NCBI GenBank assembly: GCA_007131535.1
Contig: SLQI01000410.1
Span: 1-10,707, forward strand
Direction of reading: 5' to 3'
Length of the DNA stretch: 10,707 bases
From: Balneolales bacterium
GTDB taxonomy: Bacteria; Bacteroidota; Rhodothermia; Balneolales; Natronogracilivirgulaceae
Below the pieces are notes generated by a model that searched no databases, was not told where the DNA came from, and was given only the letters and a program-made list of their open reading frames with translations. Positions within the stretch are counted from its first letter, which is position 1. Every line of letters starts with the position of its first letter. Below are positions 1-6,875 of this stretch, piece by piece. The translations under genes were made by a program, and so were the position numbers.

Positions 1-479
1 AACGTATAATGCCGCCAGCTAACCCCGGCCTGTACAGATGCTTTAGTAAATGTACTCAACAGACGATTTACTTTAACATGAGCCCACAGCATATTGCGGG
101 TATAATCTGACTGAAAATAATTAAGCCCGCCGGTAGTCTCTGCTGTCCAGTTCTGCGTAAGGCGTTGAGATACGGTAAGGTTGGATAGCCCTCCAAACCA
201 CGTGGGTCGTTTATCCAGTTGATCAAACACTTGCCCTCCGGCCATGACCTGAATACTGCGACCCGGAGCCGTCCATGAGAACGTACCGGTTGGCATGAAG
301 CTATAATAGGCAGCCGTAGCGGACCGATCCCATTCCCCCAGTACCGGAGTTAAAAATGTATTAGAGACCACTCCGCTGTTACCGCTTACCGATAACCGCG
401 TTTCCAATTGTTGAGCTTCTGCGGGTGACATAATTTTAAAAAAACAGATTAAGAGAAAAAGCCGGAGGACTCTGGTCAT
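1..479 (-). CDS. Exported beta-rich protein, N-terminal part (runs off the left edge)
   Basis: The complement of 479 down to 1 is open throughout: 159 codons, no stop, C-terminus outside the window. The start MTRVLRLFLLICFFKIMSPA is a typical signal peptide (basic n-region, Leu/Phe core), with likely cleavage after the Ala-Glu-Ala near residue 22. The mature part has alternating polar and aromatic residues and short Gly/Asn/Thr turns, as in outer-membrane beta-barrels or secreted beta-sandwiches; no family motif is recognisable. The ATG overlaps the TGA of the upstream anti-sigma gene as ATGA (476-479) and has no Shine-Dalgarno of its own, so translational coupling is likely. By position it is the third gene of a sigma / anti-sigma operon and could be the structural output or a surface partner of that circuit. 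Reading frame and export are well supported; the function is unknown. Confidence 0.8.
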   Translation of the reverse strand, partial: MTRVLRLFLLICFFKIMSPAEAQQLETRLSVSGNSGVVSNTFLTPVLGEWDRSATAAYYSFMPTGTFSWTAPGRSIQVMAGGQVFDQLDKRPTWFGGLSNLTVSQRLTQNWTAETTGGLNYFQSDYTRNMLWAHVKVNRLLSTFTKASVQAGVSWRHYT

Positions 480-1174
480 AGTTTGATTACTGCGTTCTTG
501 TTCCCGAAGCCATCTTCCCGATAAATATCGGCAAGGGGGTCCGTTACCCATTGTTCGTCATCTTTGACAAACATATAACGATATTCACCCCGGGACAAGG
601 GAATCAAACCAGTCCAGACAATTTCTCCGTTAATTTCATTTTTAGTCAGTGGTATGGTATCCCAGTCGCTGAAATCGCCGGCAACCGCCACCGATTCGGC
701 ATCATCGGATACATAAACAAATCGCATCCACAGCTGTTCGTCCTCCTGCTGCGCCACTTCCCTTGCAGGAATTCGCTGTTCGGGTTCTCCTATGGGACCG
801 AATGTGACGGGAAGCATCACAGCAATCAGCAGGAATGTAGCGACTCCTGCCATGACCCAGGCCGGCCGTACCAAAACGGGCTTCGGTTCCAATACCCCTG
901 AAAGCCACCGGAATATTCCGGGTTTCCGAGCATCCGCCGCTCCGCTTCCGGTAATATCAACCATCACCTGATCGGTGAAGCCATCCGGAACGTGAAAACT
1001 TGCGGCCTTCTCTTCTGTAGTTGAATGCCAGTTTTGAGACATCATCAGCTCCATTCGGAGCAAAGCTCGTTGTTCAGGGTCCTCCGCAATCTGACGCAGA
1101 GCTTTTTGCTCGTCTTCGGCACTCAGCTCGCCATCAAGAAATTGCTTTAACAGGTTATTTTCATCCGAACTCAT
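476..1174 (-). CDS. Membrane anti-sigma factor with C-terminal CBM48/AMPK-beta-like domain
   Basis: 232 residues. Residues 1-50 form an acidic helical segment (LLKQFLDGELSAEDEQKAL) like the sigma-binding end of anti-sigma factors, but without the HxxxCxxC zinc motif. One membrane helix lies at about 105-125, after a basic stretch (RKPGIFRW, KPVLVRP), which predicts N-terminus inside and C-terminus in the periplasm. Residues 148-232 match the isoamylase early-set/CBM48 fold: VAVAGDFSDWDTIPLTK, EYRYMF, then QWVTDP. W171 and W209 align with the two sugar-stacking tryptophans of AMPK beta; the lysine between them is replaced by Met201. The start is set by GGAGGA at 1181-1186, six bases upstream and inside the end of the sigma gene. 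The role (holding the sigma factor until an envelope signal arrives) is inferred from position. Glycan binding is family knowledge, not shown here. Confidence 0.85.
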   Translation of the reverse strand: MSSDENNLLKQFLDGELSAEDEQKALRQIAEDPEQRALLRMELMMSQNWHSTTEEKAASFHVPDGFTDQVMVDITGSGAADARKPGIFRWLSGVLEPKPVLVRPAWVMAGVATFLLIAVMLPVTFGPIGEPEQRIPAREVAQQEDEQLWMRFVYVSDDAESVAVAGDFSDWDTIPLTKNEINGEIVWTGLIPLSRGEYRYMFVKDDEQWVTDPLADIYREDGFGNKNAVIKL

Positions 1175-1734
1175 AACCTATCCTCCATAATTTTCTTCAA
1201 TTCATTTCGCGCACGATGGATGCGAACCTTCAGGGCGCTAACCGATACATTAAGCAATTCCGACATCGCTTCGTAACTCAGACCCTCGCGGTATTTCAGT
1301 GTCAGCGGCAGGGCATAATCCGGGCTGAGTTGTTCCACGCTGGAGTTAAGCAGCTCCACCATTTCACTGTTGATCAGGCTGCTTTCCGGATTATCCTGTC
1401 CGCTTCCGGAATTGTCCATAATTTCCTCATTTAGCTCTTCGGTATCCCGGTTTCGGCGCTGCTCACGACGCGAGTTATCCCGGCAATAGTTCAGTGCTAC
1501 CATATATAGCCAGGATGAAAAAGCGGAATCCCCCTTAAAGGAATTAAGTTTCTCGTAAACTTTGAGAAAAATTTCGTGTGCCATCTCTTTCACGGCGACT
1601 TCATCCTTTTCAAATCGGCGCACAACGTGGAATACCACCGGTGCATATCGATCCATAATCAACCGGAATTGTTCCTTCCGGCCGTTATTTATCTCTTCAA
1701 TGACCTGAAGATCATTTAACTCGCATGAGCTCAT
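1171..1734 (-). CDS. ECF-type RNA polymerase sigma factor
   Basis: 187 residues, the normal length for an extracytoplasmic-function sigma factor. Sigma region 2 spans about 22-91, with the -10-recognition and core-binding stretch AHEIFLKVYEKLNSFKGDS followed by FSSWLYMVALNYCRD. A variable acidic linker covers about 95-125. Region 4 spans about 125-182, with the helix-turn-helix LSYEAMSELLNVSVSALKVR that reads the -35 element, then HRARNELKK. No region 3 or extra C-terminal domain is present. The TGA stop overlaps the anti-sigma ATG by four bases, so the two proteins are probably made in linked amounts. The ATG at 1734 has no clear Shine-Dalgarno. Target genes cannot be read from the window, although autoregulation of this operon would be usual for such pairs. 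Confidence 0.95.
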   Translation of the reverse strand: MSSCELNDLQVIEEINNGRKEQFRLIMDRYAPVVFHVVRRFEKDEVAVKEMAHEIFLKVYEKLNSFKGDSAFSSWLYMVALNYCRDNSRREQRRNRDTEELNEEIMDNSGSGQDNPESSLINSEMVELLNSSVEQLSPDYALPLTLKYREGLSYEAMSELLNVSVSALKVRIHRARNELKKIMEDRL

Positions 1735-2024
1735 TCAATTACTTTAACTGACCCGGGTTTGCGGTTAACCTGAACGGTTACACATGAGAGTTTACAAGAT
1801 AGGGCAAACTGCCCGGTCCTGTGTCATCAAAATTCACCAGTAGGACGACGTGATTCGGAAAAGGTTACCGCTTTTTAAAATCTTCAAGATTTCAAACTCA
1901 AGTTTACATTTGAATCCCGCCTCGCTTAATTTTCCTATTGATTCAACAAATTTAACTGCCGGATCCCCCCCCATTTCATTCATCAAATATATATACGATA
2001 TTATGGCAGATTAAGAGGTTTCTC
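1735..2024. promoter_or_regulatory. Divergent intergenic region with short dyads and a C8 tract
   Basis: This gap must hold promoters for the leftward sigma operon and the rightward gene at 2025. Visible structure: a direct repeat CGGTTA at 1762-1767 and 1775-1780; a perfect dyad AAATCTT-C-AAGATTT at 1878-1892; a second dyad AAACT-CA-AGTTT directly after it at 1894-1905; and eight consecutive Cs at 1965-1972. An AT-rich stretch (1985-2004) containing TATTAT (1999-2004) sits just upstream of the AAGAGG ribosome binding site at 2013-2018. I could not fit a convincing paired promoter (-35/-10 or the Bacteroidota -33/-7 type), so no transcription start is proposed. The dyads could be operators. 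Confidence 0.35.
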
Positions 2025-2708
2025 ATGCAGGTTACCAATACCCTACAAATATTATTCAGTCAGCTGGCCGGGCAGGCGCGCCAATCCGGGACGGTAAGTG
2101 GTATGCGCTCTTTGGCCGGGCCGCATGTTCAGCTGAGCCTGGGTAATCAAAGCGGCACCGGGCATCTGTTTTATACCGCCCAGGGACAGGCCATGCAATT
2201 GGGTACTGCTGCGGCTGCAACATCCCGCGGGCAGGAAATCGCCGCTCAGCTTGGTCTGCTGCTCGGTGAGGAAGTGCTCGGCAAGCTTCTGTTGCTTTCC
2301 AAAAATCATGAGGCCATCATTGCAACGCTTCTTCAGCAAAGTTTTCAATTGATCAAAGAAGAGCTCGACCGGAAGCGGCAGAAGAAAAAACGAAAGCACC
2401 CCACTGCGGAAGAATTATTTGAAGAAATCGAACAGTCTACTGAAGGCGAAGAGCAGGCACTTGAGCTGCTGGAGGATCTGTTGGATCACGCCTCAGAAGC
2501 CGACAATCTGAGTGAATTCACTCATTGGGCAAGAGAATCCGTCAATCGCATTGAAGCCGAACTTACCGAGCGGGTTGGGGAAATACCCAAAGAAAAAAGC
2601 CGGACGTTTTCCATTATGCGGGATGCCCTCGAAGCCCTGGAACACGGTATGCAGCCTGAATATATATTGGACCGGCTGGAAGCGGAAATCCACCGGAAGA
2701 AAATCTGA
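2025..2708 (+). CDS. Hypothetical helical protein with a central basic patch
   Basis: 227 residues, family not recognised. The ATG is well placed: AAGAGG at 2013-2018, six bases upstream. Residues 1-65 are rich in Gly, Gln, Ser and Ala with few charges. Residues 68-113 look like amphipathic helices (LGLLLGEEVLGKLLLLSKNH). A very basic patch, RKRQKKKRKH, lies at about 116-125. The rest is acidic and strongly helical (EELFEEIEQ, EEQALELLEDLLDH, ALEALEHG, YILDRLEAEI). There is no signal peptide and no clear membrane span, so a cytoplasmic protein is likely. The charge layout would suit a nucleic-acid-associated or scaffold protein, but that is only a guess. It stands alone on its strand: the sigma operon diverges from it and an inverted-repeat element begins 23 bases after its stop. 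Confidence 0.8.
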   Translation: MQVTNTLQILFSQLAGQARQSGTVSGMRSLAGPHVQLSLGNQSGTGHLFYTAQGQAMQLGTAAAATSRGQEIAAQLGLLLGEEVLGKLLLLSKNHEAIIATLLQQSFQLIKEELDRKRQKKKRKHPTAEELFEEIEQSTEGEEQALELLEDLLDHASEADNLSEFTHWARESVNRIEAELTERVGEIPKEKSRTFSIMRDALEALEHGMQPEYILDRLEAEIHRKKI

Positions 2709-2731
2709 GTTTAGTGTGGGCAAAGTCACCA

Positions 2732-2927
2732 AATTAGTGCCTGTAAGAAAACAGGAAGTATCTTAAAAAAGCCAATATCTGGTGTAGTATATTCGGTAAT
2801 TCAGGAATTCAGGTTGGGTTTAAAGTAACTCATGGAGCCAAATACCCAATTTTTCTTAATCTACTGATTCACCTTAATTACCTGTTGTTTCCAAATGACC
2901 TCATGAGTTTTCTTACAGACACTAATT
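2732..2927. mobile_element. MITE-like 196-bp element with 21-bp terminal inverted repeats
   Basis: The ends are inverted copies: 2732-2752 (starting AATTAGTG, ending AAGAAAAC) and 2907-2927 match at 20 of 21 positions, the only difference being at the ninth base. Nested inside are GGTAATTCAGG (2795-2805) opposite CCTTAATTACC (2872-2882), 10 of 11 paired, and TTGGGT (2814-2819) opposite ACCCAA (2844-2849). The single strand could therefore fold into one long interrupted hairpin. A tandem AATTCAGG doublet lies at 2798-2813. There is no coding capacity. The CTGTAAGAAA core resembles the ends of some IS256-family elements (from memory, weak). Flanks AAAGTCAC on the left and AAAGCAC on the right are near-duplicates that could be a decayed target duplication. 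A structured RNA or a bidirectional terminator is the alternative. Confidence 0.55.
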
Positions 2928-3087
2928 ACTGAAAGCACATTACGTTAACGGGTTTCTTTACCGGTAAAACCTGAATTATAAAATAATGCTCAACATATAA
3001 ATACCGGATTGGCTCTGATTAACAACAGTATCAGAAAAATAATGCCGTTAAATACATCTAATAAATTATTTAAATGGGGATTTCGAT
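2928..3087. promoter_or_regulatory. AT-rich leader with two dyads before the DUF4258 gene
   Basis: No gene is seen here. TTTACCGGTAAA at 2957-2968 is a perfect 12-bp palindrome that extends imperfectly to GGTTT on the left and AACC on the right (2951-2971). TCTGAT at 3014-3019 and ATCAGA at 3030-3035 form a 6-bp inverted repeat with a 10-base spacer, about 50 bases before the DUF4258 start. Toxin-antitoxin pairs often bind such dyads to repress themselves, so this is a candidate operator, by inference only. No convincing promoter pair was found. Confidence 0.25.
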
Positions 3088-3408
3088 TTGAGCAATTTTC
3101 TTAATGCTGTACTTAGTCTGATACATTCCGGAGACGTTAGAATATCAGAACATGGCTATGATGAACTTGCCGAAGACAAATTAACGGTCACAGAATTGCT
3201 TGAAGGAGTTGATAAAGCTCAGATAGTAGAGGAATATCCGGACTATCCTAAAGGATGATGTATATTACTTCTTCAAAAAGATAAACATGGCCACCCCGTT
3301 CATGTCTTGTGGGGAGTTCCAAAAGGTTATGATAAACCGGCTGTGTTAGTAACAGCTTATAGACCTGACGCCAGGCTATGGGATAAATATTACTTGCGCA
3401 GAATTTAA
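3088..3408 (+). pseudogene. DUF4258 (RelE-like) protein gene interrupted by an in-frame TGA
   Basis: One frame of 107 codons encodes a DUF4258-type protein on both sides of a TGA at 3256-3258 (codon 57). Before it: SNFLNAVLSLIHSGDVRISE, HGYDELAED and EEYPDYPKG. After it: CILLLQKDKHGHPVHVLWG, VPKG, then VLVTAYRPDARLWDKYYLRR, with TAA at 3406-3408. The conserved HGYDEL, YPKG and VTAYRPD blocks are all kept in phase, so only the stop codon breaks the gene. The start must be TTG at 3088-3090: an upstream in-frame stop excludes longer forms and no ATG is available. DUF4258 is related to RelE/BrnT-like toxins. The small partner gene follows after 8 bases. It is most likely a recently inactivated toxin. 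Sequencing error or recoding are less likely alternatives. Confidence 0.8.
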
Positions 3409-3416
3409 ATCAAAGC

Positions 3417-3635
3417 ATGATGATAAAGAAAAAAAAGAAATACATTCATACAGGCCATTACGTGGCTGAAGTGGAAGTTGACCTTATCTACGACAATGAT
3501 GAGTGGTCTCCTTATCTCAGTGTTGAAGATGCAACCAGACTTGATGAAGTCCGTGAAGCTCTGCAAAGAGAGGACCTGGAAGAAGCTTCCCGTTACGGTC
3601 GCATCTTTAAACTGGAACCCATCAATTTATCTTAA
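3417..3635 (+). CDS. Small partner of the DUF4258 gene, putative antitoxin
   Basis: 72 residues; ATG at 3417, with an equally possible ATG at 3420. The protein starts with a lysine run (KKKKK), then YIHTGHYVAEVEVDLIYDND, EWSPYLSVEDATRLDEVREA and a charged helical end (EDLEEASRYGRIFKLEPINL). This pattern matches, from memory, a family of small proteins commonly encoded next to DUF4258 genes. It begins 8 bases after the DUF4258 stop, so the two form one unit, toxin-like gene first. No DNA-binding motif is evident. An antitoxin role is inferred from the pairing and from the survival of this gene beside a broken partner. Base composition resembles the AT-richer island around it rather than the GC-richer Bat genes downstream. 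Confidence 0.75.
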   Translation: MMIKKKKKYIHTGHYVAEVEVDLIYDNDEWSPYLSVEDATRLDEVREALQREDLEEASRYGRIFKLEPINLS

Positions 3636-3881
3636 CTTGGGGCAACAGGCGTTGCAGCAGGAATTACCCGTCTTTAAAAGATTGCGAAGATCAATCTTAA
3701 TCTGCATTATTAAAAAATTGATGAATGGTTTTTATCATCTAACTACTAAGAAATGATCAATTACTCTATTAAATCTACGATCAGACACCGCGAGCTTCAG
3801 CCCCGGTGTCACAAGATCCCACAACAAAAGTTCTTGGTGAAAAATTCAGGTTAAGCACCGGTAACATAATATTTTACTCTG
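3636..3881 (+). other. Intergenic region with one stable stem-loop
   Basis: No gene is supported. After the antitoxin stop the same frame reads 13 more codons to another stop, which looks incidental. GACACCG at 3784-3790 and CGGTGTC at 3804-3810 form a perfect 7-bp stem with a 13-base loop. No run of T follows, so it is not a standard intrinsic terminator, but it could end the upstream unit or sit in the leader of the DUF58 transcript. No ribosome binding site precedes the DUF58 start. Confidence 0.35.
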
Positions 3882-4757
3882 TTGGAAGTCTCGGATCTCT
3901 ACAAAAAAGTCAAACAGCTTGAGCTGAAAACCCTGAAACTGGTGAACAATCTGTTCAGCGGGGAGTATCAGTCCGCATTTAAGGGACGCGGGATGATGTT
4001 TGCCGAAGTGCGGCCGTATCAGTTCGGGGATGATATACGCGCCATCGACTGGAATGTGACGGCCCGGTATGACGAGCCCTATATCAAACTGTATAATGAG
4101 GAGCGTGAGCAGACGGTGATGCTGTGTGTGGATATCTCCCGCAGCGGACTGTTCGGCAGCGGCAACCAGCGTAAAATGGACCTGATTGCCGAGATCAGCG
4201 CGGTCCTGGCGCTTTCGGCGATATCCAATAATGACAAAGTCGGGATGGTGCTGTTTACCGACCGGGTGGAAAAAGTGATCCCGCCCCGCAAAGGCCGCCG
4301 GCACGTTTTAAGGCTGATCCGTGAACTGTTTACCGCCGAGCCTCAGCATCCCGGTACCGACATATCCGCGGGCCTGAATTATGTGATGCAGGTGATCAAA
4401 AAGAAATCCATCATTGTGCTGATCAGCGATTTTCAGTCCCAACCGTACGAAACGGCGATGAAAATTGCCAACCGGCGACATGAACTGGTTCCGGTACAGG
4501 TTACCGATTCGCTGGAGTACGAATTGCCGAACCTCGGACTGCTGCCCTTAAAAGACGCCGAAACCGGCGAGACGGTTATGGTAGATACTTCGCTGGCATC
4601 AGTCCGCAAAGATTATCACGAGCGGCGCCACCACTACCAGCAGCAACTGGAAGAAACCATCCGGCGATATAAAATCGACATGGTGAATGTGCAGACCAAC
4701 GCCTCCTATATCCGGCCGTTGATGCGCTTTTTCCAGCGGAGGATGCAGCGGTTGTGA
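3882..4757 (+). CDS. DUF58 domain protein (VWA-like), first gene of the Bat-type operon
   Basis: 291 residues. The TTG start at 3882 gives the usual family N-terminus (LYKKVKQLELKTLKLVNNLF), an in-frame TAA at 3867 excludes anything longer, and no early ATG exists. Family signatures: GEYQSAFKGRGMMFAEVRPY at about 28-46, then GDDIRAIDWNVTARYDEPY at about 49-67. A VWA-like fold follows, with a metal-ion-dependent adhesion site: D84-x-S86-x-S88 (DISRS), T159 and D183. There is no signal peptide or membrane helix, so it is cytoplasmic. DUF58 proteins usually work with a MoxR AAA+ ATPase and BatA-type membrane proteins in envelope assembly or stress tolerance; their exact role is unsettled. The usual moxR neighbour is not upstream here: the DUF4258 island is. 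An 80-bp gap separates it from the next gene. Confidence 0.92.
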   Translation: MEVSDLYKKVKQLELKTLKLVNNLFSGEYQSAFKGRGMMFAEVRPYQFGDDIRAIDWNVTARYDEPYIKLYNEEREQTVMLCVDISRSGLFGSGNQRKMDLIAEISAVLALSAISNNDKVGMVLFTDRVEKVIPPRKGRRHVLRLIRELFTAEPQHPGTDISAGLNYVMQVIKKKSIIVLISDFQSQPYETAMKIANRRHELVPVQVTDSLEYELPNLGLLPLKDAETGETVMVDTSLASVRKDYHERRHHYQQQLEETIRRYKIDMVNVQTNASYIRPLMRFFQRRMQRL

Positions 4758-4837
4758 GAGGTGGGTTTGTTTGGTGAAGTTTTGAACTTGTCTACCCCTG
4801 AATTCATGCGCTTTCCCCGAAAATTCCGTTACATTCC

Positions 4838-5860
4838 ATGATGAATCCGAAATATTTCAGCGTCTACATAGCAATCATTTTACTGGTACTGCCCCTCGGG
4901 ATTAGTGCTCAGCAGGCTTCCAGCGCGCTCGAGGCGGATACGCTGGCGGTGGGCGACACCTTCCATTTTACGCTGATGATGCGTGACTGGCAGGAGTATG
5001 ACGAGGTGATCTACCCCGATTCCACTCAGTTCGGCAGCGATTTTGAAATCCTTGACAGATCCGAACTGGATGACGGGATGATCAAAAGCATTACCTACGA
5101 GCTGCAATATTTCGGAGCGGGAAACACCTATGTGCCCGACCTGGAAATCGGGCTGCGATCCGGTTCCGACACTACCTATGTGGCGACTCCCGGCCGTTCG
5201 TTTGTTTTCGAAGCTATGGTAGAAGATGAAAGTGAAGCATTTCGTCCGTTCAAACCTCTTTTTGACTTTCCCGCACTGGCATTCTGGATTTGGTTGGCCG
5301 TCCTCGCTTTTATTATTGTAGCCGGAGTGCTTGCCTATCTTTACTGGAAGGAGAAAACCCGCATCATCCCCGAACCTGAAGAACCGGAACCGGAGCCCGA
5401 GCCGGCATGGGAGAGTCCGCTCGACCGGCTGAATATTGAGCTTTGGCGTATCCGGCAGGAATATCAGCCTCCCCTGGAGTACTACGAGCAGTTATTCCGG
5501 GATCTGAGTTATGCGCTGCGCGGCTATCTATCGGAGGTTCATGAGATTCCGGCACTTGAATCCACTTATAAAGAAATTGAAACACAGCTCGACCGGCGAA
5601 TGATGCCGAAAGAGATGCGCTCCCCGCTCAGTCAGGTACTTCAATTGTGCGACCGGGTTAAGTTTGCCGGCTACCGTCCCCAACAACAAGATGTCGACGA
5701 GGCTTTACAGAAAGCCGGGGAGTTTTCCACTCTGGCCGCCGAATATGATCGCGGGCTGATGCATCTGATGCGCATTTTTGAAGAAGAAACTGAAGCTGAG
5801 CAAAACGATGCGGAAACCGTTTCATCCCCCGAAACCGAAAAACAGGAGGCGACCGCATGA
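4838..5860 (+). CDS. BatD/DUF4381-like membrane protein
   Basis: 340 residues. A signal peptide covers residues 1-25 (YIAIILLVLPLGISAQQ, cleavage near Ala24/Gln25). A periplasmic beta-rich segment covers about 28-128, as in BatD-type proteins. One membrane helix lies at about 145-169 (FWIWLAVLAFIIVAGVLAYL), followed by an EPEPEP linker at about 178-189. The cytoplasmic helical domain at about 192-315 has the DUF4381-like pattern YYEQLFRDLSYALRGYLSE, IPALEST and CDRVKFAGYRP. The tail is acidic. Starts at 4838 and 4841 (ATGATG) are equally possible and neither has a Shine-Dalgarno. The gene ends in a 4-bp ATGA overlap with the BatA-like gene, so the two are probably translationally coupled. It likely links the periplasm to the VWA proteins; no enzymatic motif is seen. 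Confidence 0.82.
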   Translation: MMNPKYFSVYIAIILLVLPLGISAQQASSALEADTLAVGDTFHFTLMMRDWQEYDEVIYPDSTQFGSDFEILDRSELDDGMIKSITYELQYFGAGNTYVPDLEIGLRSGSDTTYVATPGRSFVFEAMVEDESEAFRPFKPLFDFPALAFWIWLAVLAFIIVAGVLAYLYWKEKTRIIPEPEEPEPEPEPAWESPLDRLNIELWRIRQEYQPPLEYYEQLFRDLSYALRGYLSEVHEIPALESTYKEIETQLDRRMMPKEMRSPLSQVLQLCDRVKFAGYRPQQQDVDEALQKAGEFSTLAAEYDRGLMHLMRIFEEETEAEQNDAETVSSPETEKQEATA

Positions 5861-6846
5861 GCTGGGCTAATCCCGAATGGTTTCTGGCGCTGATGATCAT
5901 CCCGGTGGGAATCGGTTTTCAATACTGGCATCACGTAAGAAAGCGGCTCCCCCAGGTAACGTATTCGGGCATTTCGCACCTTGAGCAGCTGCGTGGTAAC
6001 CGGGGACCATATATCCCTTATTTGATCTGGGCGCTGCAGTGGATCGCTATCGCTTTTGTAATCCTGGCGCTGGCCAGGCCTCAGTTTGAAAACGAACGCA
6101 TTGAACGCACCGTAGAGGGACGAGATATTGTTCTGGTCATCGACATCTCATCTTCGATGTTGGCTGAAGATCTGGAACCCAACCGGCTGATAGCCGTCCG
6201 GAATGTGGCCGATGAGTTTATTCAAAATCGTCCCGAAGACCGGATAGGGCTGGTCATTTTTGCCCGGGAAAGTTTTACGGTATCACCACCGACACTGGAT
6301 CATCAGCTGCTCCGTCGTCAGCTTGCCGATATTGATCTCGGCATGGTCCGAGACGGCACCGCGATCGGTATGGGTCTGGCAACGGCGGTCAACCGGCTGC
6401 GAAACAGTGACGCCGACTCCAGAGTGATATTACTCCTGACCGACGGTGAGAACAATGCCGGTGAAATCGACCCGATCACTGCCGGCGAATTAGCGCGGGC
6501 ACATGGTATCACCGTTCATACCATAGGTGCGAGTGTGGATGATGAATACGCGCCCTACCCGGTTTCCGATGGGGTGTACGGAGATCGCTACTACGACATC
6601 CCGGTCGAAATTGATGAAGAAATGATGACCTTCATCGCCGAGCGAACCGGCGGGCAGTATTTTCGGGCCACTGATAACATGGAACTGCAGCAGGTCTATG
6701 ATGCCATTGATGAGTTAGAAACCACGGTGATTGACGAGCAGGTCTACACCGATTACCGGGATGTTTACACCCGCTTTTTGATTCCCGGACTCATCATTTT
6801 ACTGATCGGACTGACTGCAGAACGATGGTGGTTCCGATTGCAGTAA
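5857..6846 (+). CDS. batA: BatA-like VWA-domain membrane protein
   Basis: 329 residues, the standard BatA length and layout. Membrane helices lie at about 7-23 and 54-73 near the N-terminus and at 305-324 near the C-terminus (FLIPGLIILLIGLT). Between them is a von Willebrand factor A domain at about 88-290 with a complete metal site: D96-x-S98-x-S100 in VIDISSSM, T168 in DGTAIG and D196 in LLTDGEN. AGGAGG at 5844-5849, seven bases before the ATG, is the strongest ribosome binding site in the window, and it lies inside the end of the upstream gene. BatA proteins (first named for aerotolerance in Bacteroides) are thought to act in envelope stress with MoxR and DUF58 partners. BatB or BatC would usually follow, but the operon ends here, 29 bases from the convergent crtB. 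Confidence 0.9.
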   Translation: MSWANPEWFLALMIIPVGIGFQYWHHVRKRLPQVTYSGISHLEQLRGNRGPYIPYLIWALQWIAIAFVILALARPQFENERIERTVEGRDIVLVIDISSSMLAEDLEPNRLIAVRNVADEFIQNRPEDRIGLVIFARESFTVSPPTLDHQLLRRQLADIDLGMVRDGTAIGMGLATAVNRLRNSDADSRVILLLTDGENNAGEIDPITAGELARAHGITVHTIGASVDDEYAPYPVSDGVYGDRYYDIPVEIDEEMMTFIAERTGGQYFRATDNMELQQVYDAIDELETTVIDEQVYTDYRDVYTRFLIPGLIILLIGLTAERWWFRLQ

Positions 6847-6875
6847 CAAGAGTTAGCATGGTCTTCATCAATACA

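Noticed and set aside
3256..3258. Selenocysteine recoding of the TGA in the DUF4258 gene
   Set aside because: The bases right after the TGA do not form a convincing bacterial SECIS hairpin; only a 4-bp ATGT/ACAT pairing is visible. No selenoproteins are known to me in this family.
3784..3810. Intrinsic terminator before the DUF58 gene
   Set aside because: The 7-bp stem has a 13-base loop and no T-run after it, so it is listed only as a stem-loop.
3846..4304. 152-codon frame on the minus strand
   Set aside because: It lies opposite the clearly coding DUF58 gene and reads as a low-complexity His/Pro-rich shadow.
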